Of a DNA stretch of 64,000 nucleotides, positions 28,626-38,022 are shown in pieces. How positions within the stretch are numbered: position 1 is the stretch's first letter; each line of letters opens with the position of its first letter. Source of the DNA: [Borrelia] tanukii (lineage in GTDB: Bacteria > Spirochaetota > Spirochaetia > Borreliales > Borreliaceae); contig NZ_CP124038.1 in NCBI RefSeq assembly GCF_030436345.1, positions 186,001 through 250,000 of the forward strand, in the 5' to 3' direction. The position numbers were made by a program, and so were the translations under genes. The notes beneath the pieces are model-generated. The model was not told the origin of the DNA. It searched no databases and was given only the letters and a program-made list of their open reading frames with translations.

Positions 28626-30461
28626 ATGAACAAAATAAGATTCTTAGATAAATACTTGGTTCAAAAAATAGCAGCGGGAGAATCAATAGACAGACCATGT
28701 TCAATATTAAGGGAATTGCTAGACAATTCAATAGATTCTGGAGCTACTAAAATTGAGGTCTTTCTTGAAGAGGGGGGAATTCACAAAATCTTAATAATAG
28801 ACAATGGAAGCGGAATAAGTCAAGAAGATTTAAAAATCTGCTACCTACCACACACTACTTCAAAAATATCATCAGAAGAAGATTTAAGAAAAATAGGAAC
28901 TCTGGGATTTAGAGGAGAGGCGCTCTCCAGTATTGCAATTTGCTCTAATATTTCAATAACAAGCTCAACAACTAGCAATGAAAGCTATCAAATAGAAGTA
29001 GAAAATGGAATTGAAAAATGCTTTAAAAAACAACCAGCCATAAACGGAACAATAGTAGACGTTACAAAAATATTTCACAACTTTCCAGCAAGAAAAAGAT
29101 TTCTAAAACAAGAACCCATTGAAACAAAAATGTGTTTAAAAGTTTTAGAAGAAAAAATAATAACTCACCCCGAAATCAATTTCGAAATCAATTTAAATCA
29201 AAAATTAAGAAAAATTTACTTTAAAGAATCGTTAATTGATAGGGTGCAAAACGTATATGGAAATGTAATAGACAATAATAAATTTAAGGTCTTAAAAAAA
29301 GAACATGAAAATATAAAATTAGAAATATTTTTAGCACCAGCTAATTTTTCTAAAAAAAGTAAAAGACATATTAAAACATTTGTCAACAGAAGACCTATCG
29401 ATCAAAAAGATCTCTTAGAAGCAATAACTAATGGTCACAGTAGAATACTTTCCCCTGGCAACTTCCCAATATGTTATTTATTCTTAGAAATAAACCCTGA
29501 ATATATTGACTTTAATGTTCATCCTCAAAAAAAAGAAGTAAGATTTTTTAATCTTCCATTTTTATTTAAACTAATCTCCGACAATATAAATAATTTTTTC
29601 AATAAAGACATAAATAACTACAACGATATAATAATAAAAAGACAATTAACAGAAGATCATCATTTAATAGAAATGATAAATCAATCAGAAAACTTTAATA
29701 AACTTGACGCATATGATGTATCACAAAACAAAAATTTAGAAACAGAAGATAATGTAAACGAATTAAACAAAAACGCAATACAAAACGATATTAACCTTGT
29801 AAAATATAATTCAATCATACAAAATAGACCATCGCTTAAGGAAAGCATTACAAACATTTTCTCTGACAACTTTTTAGAATTTGAAGAGTCAACAAGCAAA
29901 CCTGAAAAAGAAGAAATAAAATTTAACTATATTGGACAAATATTCTCTGAATTTTTGATCGTTGAAAGGGTAAATGAAATTTACTTCATAGACCAACATG
30001 CAGTTCACGAAAAAATAATATATGAAAAACTTAGAAATTCAAAAAAAACTGTTCAAAAGCTTCTAATACCAATTGAATTCACAATAGCTGATAAGAACAT
30101 AGAAGAAATTGTCGATAGTGAAATCGAAGAATACAAAAAAATGGACATTATAATCTCTAAAATAGGCCCTAAAAAATATCAACTTGAATCTATTCCTAAC
30201 ATTTGCAATCAATATGAAAATACTCTTATTAACTTTTTTCAATCAAGAAGAAGTAGAACAATAAATTCTCTTGAATCTGATTTATATGCAACTATTGCCT
30301 GCAGAAAGGCTGTTAAAACAAATGACATATTAAGCATTGAATTTAGCAAATTTTTAATAACTGAATTTTTTAAACTAGAAATCAAACATTGTCCTCATGG
30401 ACGAAAAATTTATTATAAAATATCTAAATTTGAGCTTGAAAAAAAAGTTGACAGAGCATAA
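28626..30461 (+). CDS. mutL: DNA mismatch repair protein MutL
   Basis: 611 residues. The GHKL ATPase domain has [35 protein letters not shown] and the [14 protein letters not shown] lid. The C-terminal half has [12 protein letters not shown], matching the endonuclease motif DQHA-x2-E-x4-E, and CPHGRK near the end. So it should be a nicking MutL of the type used in bacteria without MutH. It starts 6 bases after lmp1. Confidence 0.95.
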   Translation: MNKIRFLDKYLVQKIAAGESIDRPCSILRELLDNSIDSGATKIEVFLEEGGIHKILIIDNGSGISQEDLKICYLPHTTSKISSEEDLRKIGTLGFRGEALSSIAICSNISITSSTTSNESYQIEVENGIEKCFKKQPAINGTIVDVTKIFHNFPARKRFLKQEPIETKMCLKVLEEKIITHPEINFEINLNQKLRKIYFKESLIDRVQNVYGNVIDNNKFKVLKKEHENIKLEIFLAPANFSKKSKRHIKTFVNRRPIDQKDLLEAITNGHSRILSPGNFPICYLFLEINPEYIDFNVHPQKKEVRFFNLPFLFKLISDNINNFFNKDINNYNDIIIKRQLTEDHHLIEMINQSENFNKLDAYDVSQNKNLETEDNVNELNKNAIQNDINLVKYNSIIQNRPSLKESITNIFSDNFLEFEESTSKPEKEEIKFNYIGQIFSEFLIVERVNEIYFIDQHAVHEKIIYEKLRNSKKTVQKLLIPIEFTIADKNIEEIVDSEIEEYKKMDIIISKIGPKKYQLESIPNICNQYENTLINFFQSRRSRTINSLESDLYATIACRKAVKTNDILSIEFSKFLITEFFKLEIKHCPHGRKIYYKISKFELEKKVDRA

Positions 30462-30479
30462 AATAAAACCAGAGTTCCC

Positions 30480-31514
30480 ATGATGAAAAAAATCAAATCT
30501 GAAATCAGCTCGTTAAAACTAGAAAAAGAAAAAAGTTTAATTGAACTTGGAAAAATATTAAAAAGTAGCAATATAGTAGAATTAAAAAATTTAAACCACT
30601 ATCCTAATCTAAAATCAGTAGAAAAAGAATTGTACCAAATGAAAAGCAATTTAAGCAAATCAGAAGAAAATGAAAACACATTAAAAAATTTAAACAAACA
30701 GATTTATATTCTTAAAACAGAATACAAATCCGTCAGCAAATCATATAAAATAAAACTTAAAGAAATTGCTAAAACAATAATCAAAACCTATCCTCAAAAT
30801 CTAGAATTAATATCAAAATACAACATGAATTTTTCTAAATTGAAACTTGAAAAATATCAAAAAATAGAATTAGCAAGTGATTTAAAAACAAAAAATTCTT
30901 TACAAAGAATAATACTTAAAGTCGCCTCAGCAATAAAAAATATTATAAATATGATAAATGTATACAAAATATCAAAAGAATTCGAAAAACAAGTATTCAC
31001 AAAATATTACCTTTCTGAAAACTTTGAAAGCATAATTAATGAATTTTCATTAAATCAAAAATTAAGCAATGCAATTATTAAAGAATTCAAAATAATAAAT
31101 GAAATCAAAACAAATATAAAAAACACAAAAGAAGAAATAAAACAATTAATATATACAAGTAAAAAAGAAAAAACATACAAAAAGAATCAAATAAAAAACG
31201 AAATCAATGTTATTATAAAAAACAAAGAAAATATTTTAAAAAAAATTGCTGAAGAATTTATTGAAACCACAAAAAAAGATAAAATTACAGCTAAAACCAA
31301 TGCAATCAACTCAGTAATCCAAAAAATAGAAAAAATAAACCAAAAAATATTAAACTTAGGTAACGATTTAATAAAAATAACAAAACAGGAAGAAATAAAA
31401 AACATTCAACAAAAAATGCAAGCTCTAACAAAAGAAAAAGATAAAATTAATAACAAATTAGATGCATTAACTTCCAAAATAGAAGTTATTCAAAATGAAC
31501 TTGACAATGAATAA
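30480..31514 (+). CDS. Hypothetical coiled-coil protein
   Basis: 344 residues, mostly charged helix: Lys/Glu-rich heptads at about 1-110 (ISSLKLEKEKSLIELGKIL, LNKQIYILKTEYKSV) and 190-344. A short hydrophobic stretch near 145-160 (ILKVASAIKNIINMINVY) is too polar for a sure membrane segment. No known family. It is the last protein gene of the galU-mutL run, 19 bases after mutL, and is followed by a tRNA gene. Start ATG at 30480 or the next codon. Confidence 0.7.
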   Translation: MMKKIKSEISSLKLEKEKSLIELGKILKSSNIVELKNLNHYPNLKSVEKELYQMKSNLSKSEENENTLKNLNKQIYILKTEYKSVSKSYKIKLKEIAKTIIKTYPQNLELISKYNMNFSKLKLEKYQKIELASDLKTKNSLQRIILKVASAIKNIINMINVYKISKEFEKQVFTKYYLSENFESIINEFSLNQKLSNAIIKEFKIINEIKTNIKNTKEEIKQLIYTSKKEKTYKKNQIKNEINVIIKNKENILKKIAEEFIETTKKDKITAKTNAINSVIQKIEKINQKILNLGNDLIKITKQEEIKNIQQKMQALTKEKDKINNKLDALTSKIEVIQNELDNE

Positions 31515-31541
31515 AAAATAAATATAATAAATTAAAGCTAA

Positions 31542-31615
31542 GGGCCCATAGCTCAGTTGGTTAGAGCACCCGACTCATAATCGGTAGGTCCCAGGTTCAA
31601 GTCCTGGTGGGCCCA
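31542..31615 (+). tRNA. tRNA with CAT anticodon, probably tRNA-Ile2 (lysidine), possibly elongator Met
   Basis: A 74-base cloverleaf. The acceptor GGGCCCA pairs perfectly with TGGGCCC, discriminator A, no encoded CCA. The perfect first pair rules out an initiator. The anticodon stem-loop CCGACTCATAATCGG is like that of bacterial tRNA-Ile2, whose CAU is changed to lysidine-AU by TilS, and unlike the usual elongator Met arm. The reading is an inference from that arm. Confidence 0.85.
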
Positions 31616-31626
31616 ACTTGATCTTT

Positions 31627-32280
31627 TTAATTGACCTTAAAAAAAAGATTTGAATTTTTTTCGACATAATAAAAACTTATATAATTATCTAATGTTTTAT
31701 CAATCTCTAAAGTATCTATTGAATCAATTTTAGCAACTGAAGAGGCAGGATATAGCTTATCTTTAAAAGTTTTAATAAAAAATACTTGAGAATTGCTTAA
31801 CTTATTTAACATTGCCATATCTTTAGACTTATATACATAATTATGAATATCATCTAAATCATATTTTGACATACCTAAAGAAACAACAAGCTCTTTACTG
31901 TATACCCTCATACCCTTATCAAAAAGACGAACACACGAAGTAAAGTCTTCAAAAGTTTCATCAAAAAAATTAAACCTCAAATCCCTACAATATAGAATAT
32001 CCTTGCCAAGACTAGAATCAATAAAAAAAGAGCTATAATTATTATTAATCACTTGAATAAACTCATTAGTATTTTTATTCTCTATTGATAATTTAAAAAC
32101 ATCTTTTGGATTGAAAACTTTAATTGCAAAATCAAAACTCATAAAATAATCTAAGCGATTCTCAGTAAAATAATAATTTATCTTATAATCAAGCTCTTTT
32201 ATCTCCGGGTAATCTATTTCACAAGAACAAACAACACAACAAAAAAACAATATTAATTTAGCTTTTAATCCGCTCTGCAT
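31627..32280 (-). CDS. Hypothetical lipoprotein downstream of efp
   Basis: 217 residues. The N-terminus MQSGLKAKLILFFCCVVCSC gives a short signal with Cys20 in the lipobox VCSC. The mature part has beta-like segments (YKINYYFTENRLDYFMSFDFAIKVFNP) and no motif I know. Its start overlaps the efp end by 23 bases, so it is translated from the efp message. Probably a periplasmic or membrane-anchored protein of unknown role. Confidence 0.75.
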   Translation of the reverse strand: MQSGLKAKLILFFCCVVCSCEIDYPEIKELDYKINYYFTENRLDYFMSFDFAIKVFNPKDVFKLSIENKNTNEFIQVINNNYSSFFIDSSLGKDILYCRDLRFNFFDETFEDFTSCVRLFDKGMRVYSKELVVSLGMSKYDLDDIHNYVYKSKDMAMLNKLSNSQVFFIKTFKDKLYPASSVAKIDSIDTLEIDKTLDNYISFYYVEKNSNLFFKVN

Positions 32281-32836
32281 ACTCTTTGGTTTCAGAATTA
32301 ACTAAAACTTTATCTCCAACGTTAATAAAAAGCGGAGCTTTTACTACAAGCCCTGTATTAAGAGTAATATTTTTCATTGCATTTGTTACAGTGTCGCCTT
32401 TAACAGCTGCTTCAACCTCTACAACTTCAAAAGCAATCTTTGGAGCCAACTTAATATCAATAACCACATTGTCAAACGTTATAAGAGAATAGATTTCCGA
32501 TTCCTGCAAAAAAGGCACCTTATCTTGGAAACTAGCAATTTCCTTTAAGTCCAAACTAACTTGATCATAAGTTTCCAAATCCATGAAAACCAAAACGTCT
32601 TTATCTTTGTATAAATACTGAGCACTGACCTCATAAATTTCAATCGCTTCTGCAGTATCTGCACCTTTTAAAGTTTCTCTAATGACAAATTTGTTTTTTA
32701 AGTTCTTAAGCTTTAACCTTACTATTGCCCCTCCCCTACCTGTTTTTGAAAATTCTCTTTCAAGAACAATGTGGGGAGCCCCTTTGATAAGCAAAAAAGA
32801 ACCTTTTTCAATCTCACTAGATTTCACTACCGCCAT
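32258..32836 (-). CDS. efp: Elongation factor P
   Basis: 192 residues with the three-barrel EF-P layout. It opens MAVVKSSEIEKGSFLLIKGAPHIVLEREF, and the C-terminal signature region contains VKAPLFINVGDKVLVNSETKEYAERIKS. The tip loop that carries the modified Lys34 in E. coli (KPGKG) reads KTGRGG here, with Arg34. EF-P frees ribosomes stalled on polyproline. The start ATG has GCGAGG upstream. It diverges from pstS. Confidence 0.95.
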   Translation of the reverse strand: MAVVKSSEIEKGSFLLIKGAPHIVLEREFSKTGRGGAIVRLKLKNLKNKFVIRETLKGADTAEAIEIYEVSAQYLYKDKDVLVFMDLETYDQVSLDLKEIASFQDKVPFLQESEIYSLITFDNVVIDIKLAPKIAFEVVEVEAAVKGDTVTNAMKNITLNTGLVVKAPLFINVGDKVLVNSETKEYAERIKS

Positions 32837-32903
32837 TTAAATACCTCGCAAAACTTAACATACAAATCTAGTAGTAATTTATACCAAAAAATTAAAATAT
32901 TTG

Positions 32904-32932
32904 CTATTATTCCCCAATTATAACTCAGTCAA
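32904..32932 (-). promoter_or_regulatory. Candidate promoter for efp
   Basis: On the minus strand TTGACT (32927-32932) and TAATAG (32904-32909) are 17 bases apart, about 70 bases upstream of the efp ATG. The -35 lies close to the -35 of the divergent pstS promoter. Confidence 0.4.
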
Positions 32933-32942
32933 TAAAGTATAA

Positions 32943-32970
32943 TTGACTTATTTTAAATTAATGCTATTAT
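32943..32970 (+). promoter_or_regulatory. Promoter for pstS
   Basis: TTGACT (32943-32948) and TATTAT (32965-32970) are 16 bases apart. AAAGGAG follows at 32981-32987, 8 bases before the ATG at 32996. No recognisable Pho box is seen. Confidence 0.5.
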
Positions 32971-32995
32971 ATACTTAAACAAAGGAGTTTACTTG

Positions 32996-33835
32996 ATGAA
33001 AAAATTTATTATCTTAATTTTTATGCTATCAACAAGTTTATTATACAACTGTAAAAATCAAGACAATGAAAAAATTGTACCAATTGGGGGATCTACAACT
33101 GTAAGCCCAATACTAGACGAAATGATTTTAAGATACAATAAAATAAAAAATAATACTAAAGTAACATACGATGCACAAGGAAGTAGTGTTGGCATAAACG
33201 GACTATTTAACAAAATATATAAAATAGCTATATCATCAAGAGATTTGACACAAGAGGAAATTGAACAAGGAGCAAAAGAAACTGTATTCGCTTATGACGC
33301 TTTAATTTTCATCACAAGCCCTGAAATAAAAATTACAAATATTACAGAAGAAAATTTAGCTAAAATATTAAATGGAAAAATTCAAAATTGGAAACAAGTG
33401 GGGGGCCCTGATGCTAAAATCAACTTTATTAATCGAGACTCCTCTTCTGGCTCTTATTCGTCTATAAAAGATCTACTTCTTAATAAAATATTTAAAACTC
33501 ATGAAGAATCTCAATTTAGACAAGACGGAATAGTAGTAAAATCTAATGGAGAAGTAATTGAAAAAACAAGTCTTACTCCATACTCAATAGGATATATAGG
33601 TCTTGGATACGCAAAAAATTCAATAGAAAAGGGTTTAAATATACTTTCTATCAACAGCACATACCCTACAAAAGAAACAATAAATAGCAATAAATATACT
33701 ATTAAAAGAAATTTAATAGTAGTTACAAATAATAAATATGAGGATAAAAGCGTAACTCAATTTATTGATTTTATGACAAGCTCAACCGGACAAGATATCG
33801 TTGAAGAACAAGGTTTTTTAGGGATAAAAACATAA
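32996..33835 (+). CDS. pstS: Phosphate ABC transporter substrate-binding lipoprotein PstS
   Basis: 279 residues from the ATG at 32996; the TTG just before it is closer to the AAAGGAG and less likely. The signal peptide ends in the lipobox LLYNC with Cys19. Phosphate-binding segments are intact: GGSTTVSPIL near the N-terminus and RDSSSGSYSSI in the middle, with ITEENLAKILNGKIQNWKQVGG between them. It catches inorganic phosphate for PstCAB. A strong hairpin separates it from pstC. Confidence 0.95.
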   Translation: MKKFIILIFMLSTSLLYNCKNQDNEKIVPIGGSTTVSPILDEMILRYNKIKNNTKVTYDAQGSSVGINGLFNKIYKIAISSRDLTQEEIEQGAKETVFAYDALIFITSPEIKITNITEENLAKILNGKIQNWKQVGGPDAKINFINRDSSSGSYSSIKDLLLNKIFKTHEESQFRQDGIVVKSNGEVIEKTSLTPYSIGYIGLGYAKNSIEKGLNILSINSTYPTKETINSNKYTIKRNLIVVTNNKYEDKSVTQFIDFMTSSTGQDIVEEQGFLGIKT

Positions 33836-33851
33836 TTAAATTAAAGAAAAG

Positions 33852-33881
33852 ATTACTTGACTTGCTATTAAGTCAAGTAAT
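33852..33881 (+). repeat. Perfect 12-bp inverted repeat between pstS and pstC
   Basis: ATTACTTGACTT and AAGTCAAGTAAT flank a 6-base loop GCTATT, 17 bases after the pstS stop. No T-run follows, so a full terminator is unlikely. Such hairpins after a binding-protein gene often protect the 3' end of its mRNA or let only part of the transcripts continue. Confidence 0.8.
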
Positions 33882-33924
33882 ACAATATATCACTGAGATG
33901 AGCTTTAAGGGATTCTTTTAAAAA

Positions 33925-34833
33925 ATGCATCTAAGCTTAAAGACAAAAAGAAAGATAATTGGAATTATTTTCAAGTCTTTTATTCTTATATCTGCAATAA
34001 TCAGCTCCTTATCAATAATGTTTTTAGGTGCGTTTATATTAAAAACCGGAATAACACCATTTATTAATAACAAAATTAAAATTTTCAACTTTTTATTTAG
34101 TACAAATTGGGATCCTACTAATAATCTACAAAAATCTTATGGCATCTTATCGTTCATTATTAATTCCTTTTTAACTACACTTTTTTCTATTTTAATTGCT
34201 TTGCCAATTGGATTGGGATTTGCAATATATTTACTTGAAAAAGCAAAAGGATTTTATCGAAAATTTTTGCAAACAGTAATAGAGCTTTTGGCAGGAATTC
34301 CTAGTGTGGTTTATGGATTTTTTGGAAGCACATTTATTGCCGCTTTAGTAAAAAACATTTTTCAAAGGGAAGACAATTTGGGATACAATTTAATAAGCTC
34401 ATCACTCATATTAAGCATAATGATAGTTCCTACAATAATTAGCGTTTGTTATTCATCGCTTAAAGCCGTTCCCAAATCATATAAATTTGCATCTCTTGCA
34501 TTAGCAGCAACAGACTGGCAAACAATATATAAAATAACAATACCATCAGCTAGTCGCGGCATTTTAGCAGGAACAATATTAGCAATAGGAAGAGCTATTG
34601 GAGAAACAGTGGCAGTATTAATGGTCGGGGGGGGATCTCCTCTTTTTATAAAAAATGTATTTTCTCCCATTAGAACACTAACTGTAAATATTGCTATGGA
34701 CATGGGATATGCCTCAGGCACACACAGAGAAGCGCTCTTCTCTACAGCTCTAGTATTATTATTATTTTCAATAATTACAAATTTACTCAAAAATTTCATA
34801 CTATCTTCAAATAAAAGGCTAAAGAAAAAGTGA
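33925..34833 (+). CDS. pstC: Phosphate ABC transporter permease PstC
   Basis: 302 residues with six likely membrane segments. Permease motifs: ELLAGIPSVVYGFFG and the EAA-type loop SLALAATDWQTIYKITIPSASRGILAGTILAIGRAIGETVAVLMVGGG, which touches PstB. It forms half of the membrane channel with PstA. The stop overlaps the GTG start of pstA by 4 bases. Confidence 0.95.
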   Translation: MHLSLKTKRKIIGIIFKSFILISAIISSLSIMFLGAFILKTGITPFINNKIKIFNFLFSTNWDPTNNLQKSYGILSFIINSFLTTLFSILIALPIGLGFAIYLLEKAKGFYRKFLQTVIELLAGIPSVVYGFFGSTFIAALVKNIFQREDNLGYNLISSSLILSIMIVPTIISVCYSSLKAVPKSYKFASLALAATDWQTIYKITIPSASRGILAGTILAIGRAIGETVAVLMVGGGSPLFIKNVFSPIRTLTVNIAMDMGYASGTHREALFSTALVLLLFSIITNLLKNFILSSNKRLKKK

Positions 34834-36374
34834 CCAAAACTCAAATAAACAAATTGATTAACAAGTTCTATTTCTTTATAATCAATTTTATTGCTTATTT
34901 TTTAACAGCGCTATTAATTTTTCTAATAGCGTATATATTGTACAACTCTTTGTTTTATTTCAAAAAAAAACAAACTTTATTTTTAAATAAAACTCAAAAC
35001 TTTGTACCATTTAAAACAGAAGACGACAAAGAAATACAAATTGCCTTTATTGTTAATAAAAATATAAATATAGATAAAATCTCAACAGAAGACATTTACA
35101 ACATATATAATAATAAAATTTCACACTGGGGAAGCATTTCAGATCAAGGAATCGATATTATACCTATTGCCAATTCAATTGATAGTATATCTAACAAAGC
35201 TATTCTAAGAACACTAATCAAAAATAATGAATTTAATAAAAGATACATAAAAATCGAACCATCTACCCAAAAAATACTTCAAACCATAAATAGCACAATA
35301 GGTTCTGTAAGTTACCTAACAAAAGAAGAATTCGAATCCTTGGATTTTAAGCTATATCCCAATATTAAAGCTTTAAAAATAAAAACTATGTCTGTCCTAA
35401 TAAGTAAAAAAACTTTAACAAAAAACGAAAATGAAATCATCAATACGCTGGGTGTTGATGAAGTTGAAAAACTTATTAAAGGTAAAGAAAAATGGATTAA
35501 TTTAATATCAAAGGATATTAAATTAAAAATAATAAAATATTTTGATCAAAAAGAAAAAATAATACAAACTATAGAAAAAACAGAAGGCACACTAGCAGTC
35601 GTACCTTGGCATTATTTTCAAAATATTAAAGCACCCTTTATTAAAATGCATTACTTTGATAAAAGTAGTCCTTTGAATTTAAATTTCATATTATCTATTC
35701 CAAGAGATTCTGGTGCATATGGTGGGATTTCTTACTTAATTTTAAATACTTTTTATGTAATATTACTAACAACTGCTATTTCAATATGCATTGGCATAGG
35801 AACTGGTATAATGCTTGCCGAATATACTTCTAACAAAATATTTTACAAAATACTATCTATGAGTGTTGATATTTTGTCTTCAATTCCTGCAATAATTTTT
35901 GGACTTTTTGGGCTAATATTTTTTGTGCCCATTTTTGGAATGGGAATACTTTCAGGAGCAATAACAAGTTCCTTAATGATATTACCAATGATTGTTAAAA
36001 CAACTGAAGAAACATTTAAAACAATCCCAAAATCATACAAGTATGCTTCATTCGCCTTAGGAGCAAACAAAACAGAAACCATAATTTTAATTATGGTTCC
36101 GGCAGCTATTCCTGGAATATTAACGGGAATAGTTCTTGCAATAGGACGGGCTTTAGGAGAAACAGCTGTATTACTTTTTACAATGGGAACAAACTTGGGG
36201 CTCGCAACAAATTTAAATGAACCATCAAGAACATTAACTGTGCACCTACTGATGTTATTTCAAGAAGGACACCTGGACAAAGGATTTGGAACGGCTTCAA
36301 TACTTGTAATAATGATACTCATAATAAATTTAACATCAAAATTTTTAATAAACAAATTATATAGGATTAAATAA
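34830..36374 (+). CDS. pstA: Phosphate ABC transporter permease PstA with an inserted PstS-like domain
   Basis: 514 residues from a GTG start, against roughly 280-300 for ordinary PstA. A membrane segment covers about 14-40. Residues about 65-280 are soluble and should face the periplasm; within them IDKISTEDIYNIYNNKISHW resembles the PstS segment ITEENLAKILNGKIQNW, and STIGSVSYLTKEE resembles the later IGYIGLGYA region. The permease proper runs from about 295 to 512, with SIPAIIFGLFG and the loop FALGANKTETIILIMVPAAIPGILTGIVLAIGRALGETA. The phosphate-binding Arg-Asp-Ser set is not kept in the insert. Confidence 0.92.
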   Translation: MTKTQINKLINKFYFFIINFIAYFLTALLIFLIAYILYNSLFYFKKKQTLFLNKTQNFVPFKTEDDKEIQIAFIVNKNINIDKISTEDIYNIYNNKISHWGSISDQGIDIIPIANSIDSISNKAILRTLIKNNEFNKRYIKIEPSTQKILQTINSTIGSVSYLTKEEFESLDFKLYPNIKALKIKTMSVLISKKTLTKNENEIINTLGVDEVEKLIKGKEKWINLISKDIKLKIIKYFDQKEKIIQTIEKTEGTLAVVPWHYFQNIKAPFIKMHYFDKSSPLNLNFILSIPRDSGAYGGISYLILNTFYVILLTTAISICIGIGTGIMLAEYTSNKIFYKILSMSVDILSSIPAIIFGLFGLIFFVPIFGMGILSGAITSSLMILPMIVKTTEETFKTIPKSYKYASFALGANKTETIILIMVPAAIPGILTGIVLAIGRALGETAVLLFTMGTNLGLATNLNEPSRTLTVHLLMLFQEGHLDKGFGTASILVIMILIINLTSKFLINKLYRIK

Positions 36375-37157
36375 GTGGTAAAAGAAAAAGATAAACCAAA
36401 AAATGAAATTATAATAGAAACAGAAAATTTAAATCTATTTTATACAGATTTTAAGGCTTTAAATAAAATAAATATTAAAATACTAAAAAATAGCATTACC
36501 GCTTTAATAGGACCATCTGGCTGCGGTAAATCAACATTCTTAAGAACTCTAAACAGAATGAATGACCTTGTTGAAGGCATTAAAATAGAAGGCAATGTAA
36601 TATATGAGGGGAAAAACATTTATTCAAATAATTTCGATGTCCTAGAGCTTAGAAGAAAAATAGGAATGGTATTCCAAACTCCCAACCCATTTTTAATGTC
36701 TATCTACGACAATATAAGCTATGGTCCAAAAATTCACGGAACAAAAGATAAAAAAACACTAGACGAAATAGTAGAACAATCACTAATAAAATCTGCACTC
36801 TGGAACGAGGTCAAAGACAAACTTAATACAAATGCCTTAAGCCTGTCAGGGGGTCAACAACAAAGACTCTGCATTGCAAGAACTCTTGCAATAGAACCGA
36901 ATGTAATACTAATGGATGAACCTACTTCTGCACTCGATCCAATATCAACAGGCAAAATTGAAGAGCTAATAATAAACTTAAAAGAAAGTTATACAATAAT
37001 CATTGTAACTCACAACATGCAACAAGCCGGTAGAATATCTGATAGAACTGCATTTTTCCTTAATGGATGCATTGAAGAAGAAAGTCCAACTGATGAACTA
37101 TTCTTCAATCCTAAAAATACTAAAACTGAAGAATATATCAGTGGAAAATTTGGATAA
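36375..37157 (+). CDS. pstB: Phosphate ABC transporter ATP-binding protein PstB
   Basis: 260 residues from a GTG start on the base after the pstA stop. Walker A is GPSGCGKST, the signature is [16 protein letters not shown], Walker [14 protein letters not shown] and the switch His lies in [15 protein letters not shown], which is typical of PstB. It powers phosphate import through PstCA. The operon has no phoU here. It faces gufA with a 2-base gap. Confidence 0.97.
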   Translation: MVKEKDKPKNEIIIETENLNLFYTDFKALNKINIKILKNSITALIGPSGCGKSTFLRTLNRMNDLVEGIKIEGNVIYEGKNIYSNNFDVLELRRKIGMVFQTPNPFLMSIYDNISYGPKIHGTKDKKTLDEIVEQSLIKSALWNEVKDKLNTNALSLSGGQQQRLCIARTLAIEPNVILMDEPTSALDPISTGKIEELIINLKESYTIIIVTHNMQQAGRISDRTAFFLNGCIEEESPTDELFFNPKNTKTEEYISGKFG

Positions 37158-37159
37158 TT

Positions 37160-37981
37160 TCAACCTAATGAAACATCAAGAAACATCATTAATGTAAAAC
37201 CAATAACACCAAATATACTTGGCACTTTATTATCAATGTCTTTTCTCTTAGCTTCAGGTATTAATTGTTCAATTGACACATAAATCATAGCTCCTGCTGA
37301 GAAAGCTAAAGCAAAAGGTAAAATTCGGGTAAAAGAATAAACTGCATAAGCACCCATAAGGCCCCCTACAATTTCCACTAATCCCGACATTTGGCCATAA
37401 TTAAAGCACTTTATTAAAGCAACATTACCTCTTCTTAAAGGCAGAGAAATAGCTGCTCCTTCAGGAATATTTTGAATTCCAATACCAAGCGTAAGAAGCA
37501 TAGCCCCAACTAAAGTTTGAATATCTGGATTAGACGCTAAGGCTCCAAAAGCAACTCCAACAGCCAATCCTTCTGGGAAATTGTGCAAAGTAACAGCAGT
37601 AAAAAGTAAAAAATCTTTTTTACCGTGTTTAGTTAAATCTTCATCAATAAAAGTAAGCTTATCAAGATCTGGAACAAATACATCTACAATATATATAAAA
37701 AATGCTCCAACAAGAAATCCAAAAACAGCGGGCACCCAAGTAATGTATCCAAGCTCTTCAGCTCTTTCTATAGCCGGCTGAATAAGCGAAAAAAAACTGG
37801 CCGCTATCATAATACCTGCTGAAAAACCAAGCATAGCGTCCATTATTTTATTATCTACCTTCCTAAAGAAAAAAACTGCTCCTGCTCCAAAAGCTGTAGT
37901 AAACCAAGTGAAAGTAGAACCTAAAAGTCCTAATAGTACAGGATGCAAAGTCAACAAATAATCCAAAATTGAGTTTATCAT
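37160..37981 (-). CDS. gufA: ZIP-family metal transporter (GufA type)
   Basis: 273 residues with about eight membrane segments. The metal site of the ZIP family is plain: HNFPEGLAVGVAFG in one helix and NIPEGAAISLPLR in the next, plus the C-terminal SAGAMIYVSIEQLIPEA. GufA-type ZIPs move zinc or manganese into the cytoplasm. Borrelia is known to need Mn rather than Fe, so either metal is possible. GGAGG lies 4 bases before the ATG. Confidence 0.92.
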   Translation of the reverse strand: MINSILDYLLTLHPVLLGLLGSTFTWFTTAFGAGAVFFFRKVDNKIMDAMLGFSAGIMIAASFFSLIQPAIERAEELGYITWVPAVFGFLVGAFFIYIVDVFVPDLDKLTFIDEDLTKHGKKDFLLFTAVTLHNFPEGLAVGVAFGALASNPDIQTLVGAMLLTLGIGIQNIPEGAAISLPLRRGNVALIKCFNYGQMSGLVEIVGGLMGAYAVYSFTRILPFALAFSAGAMIYVSIEQLIPEAKRKDIDNKVPSIFGVIGFTLMMFLDVSLG

Positions 37982-38022
37982 AAAGCCTCCTATTACAATA
38001 AATCAACAATTAATAAACAATT

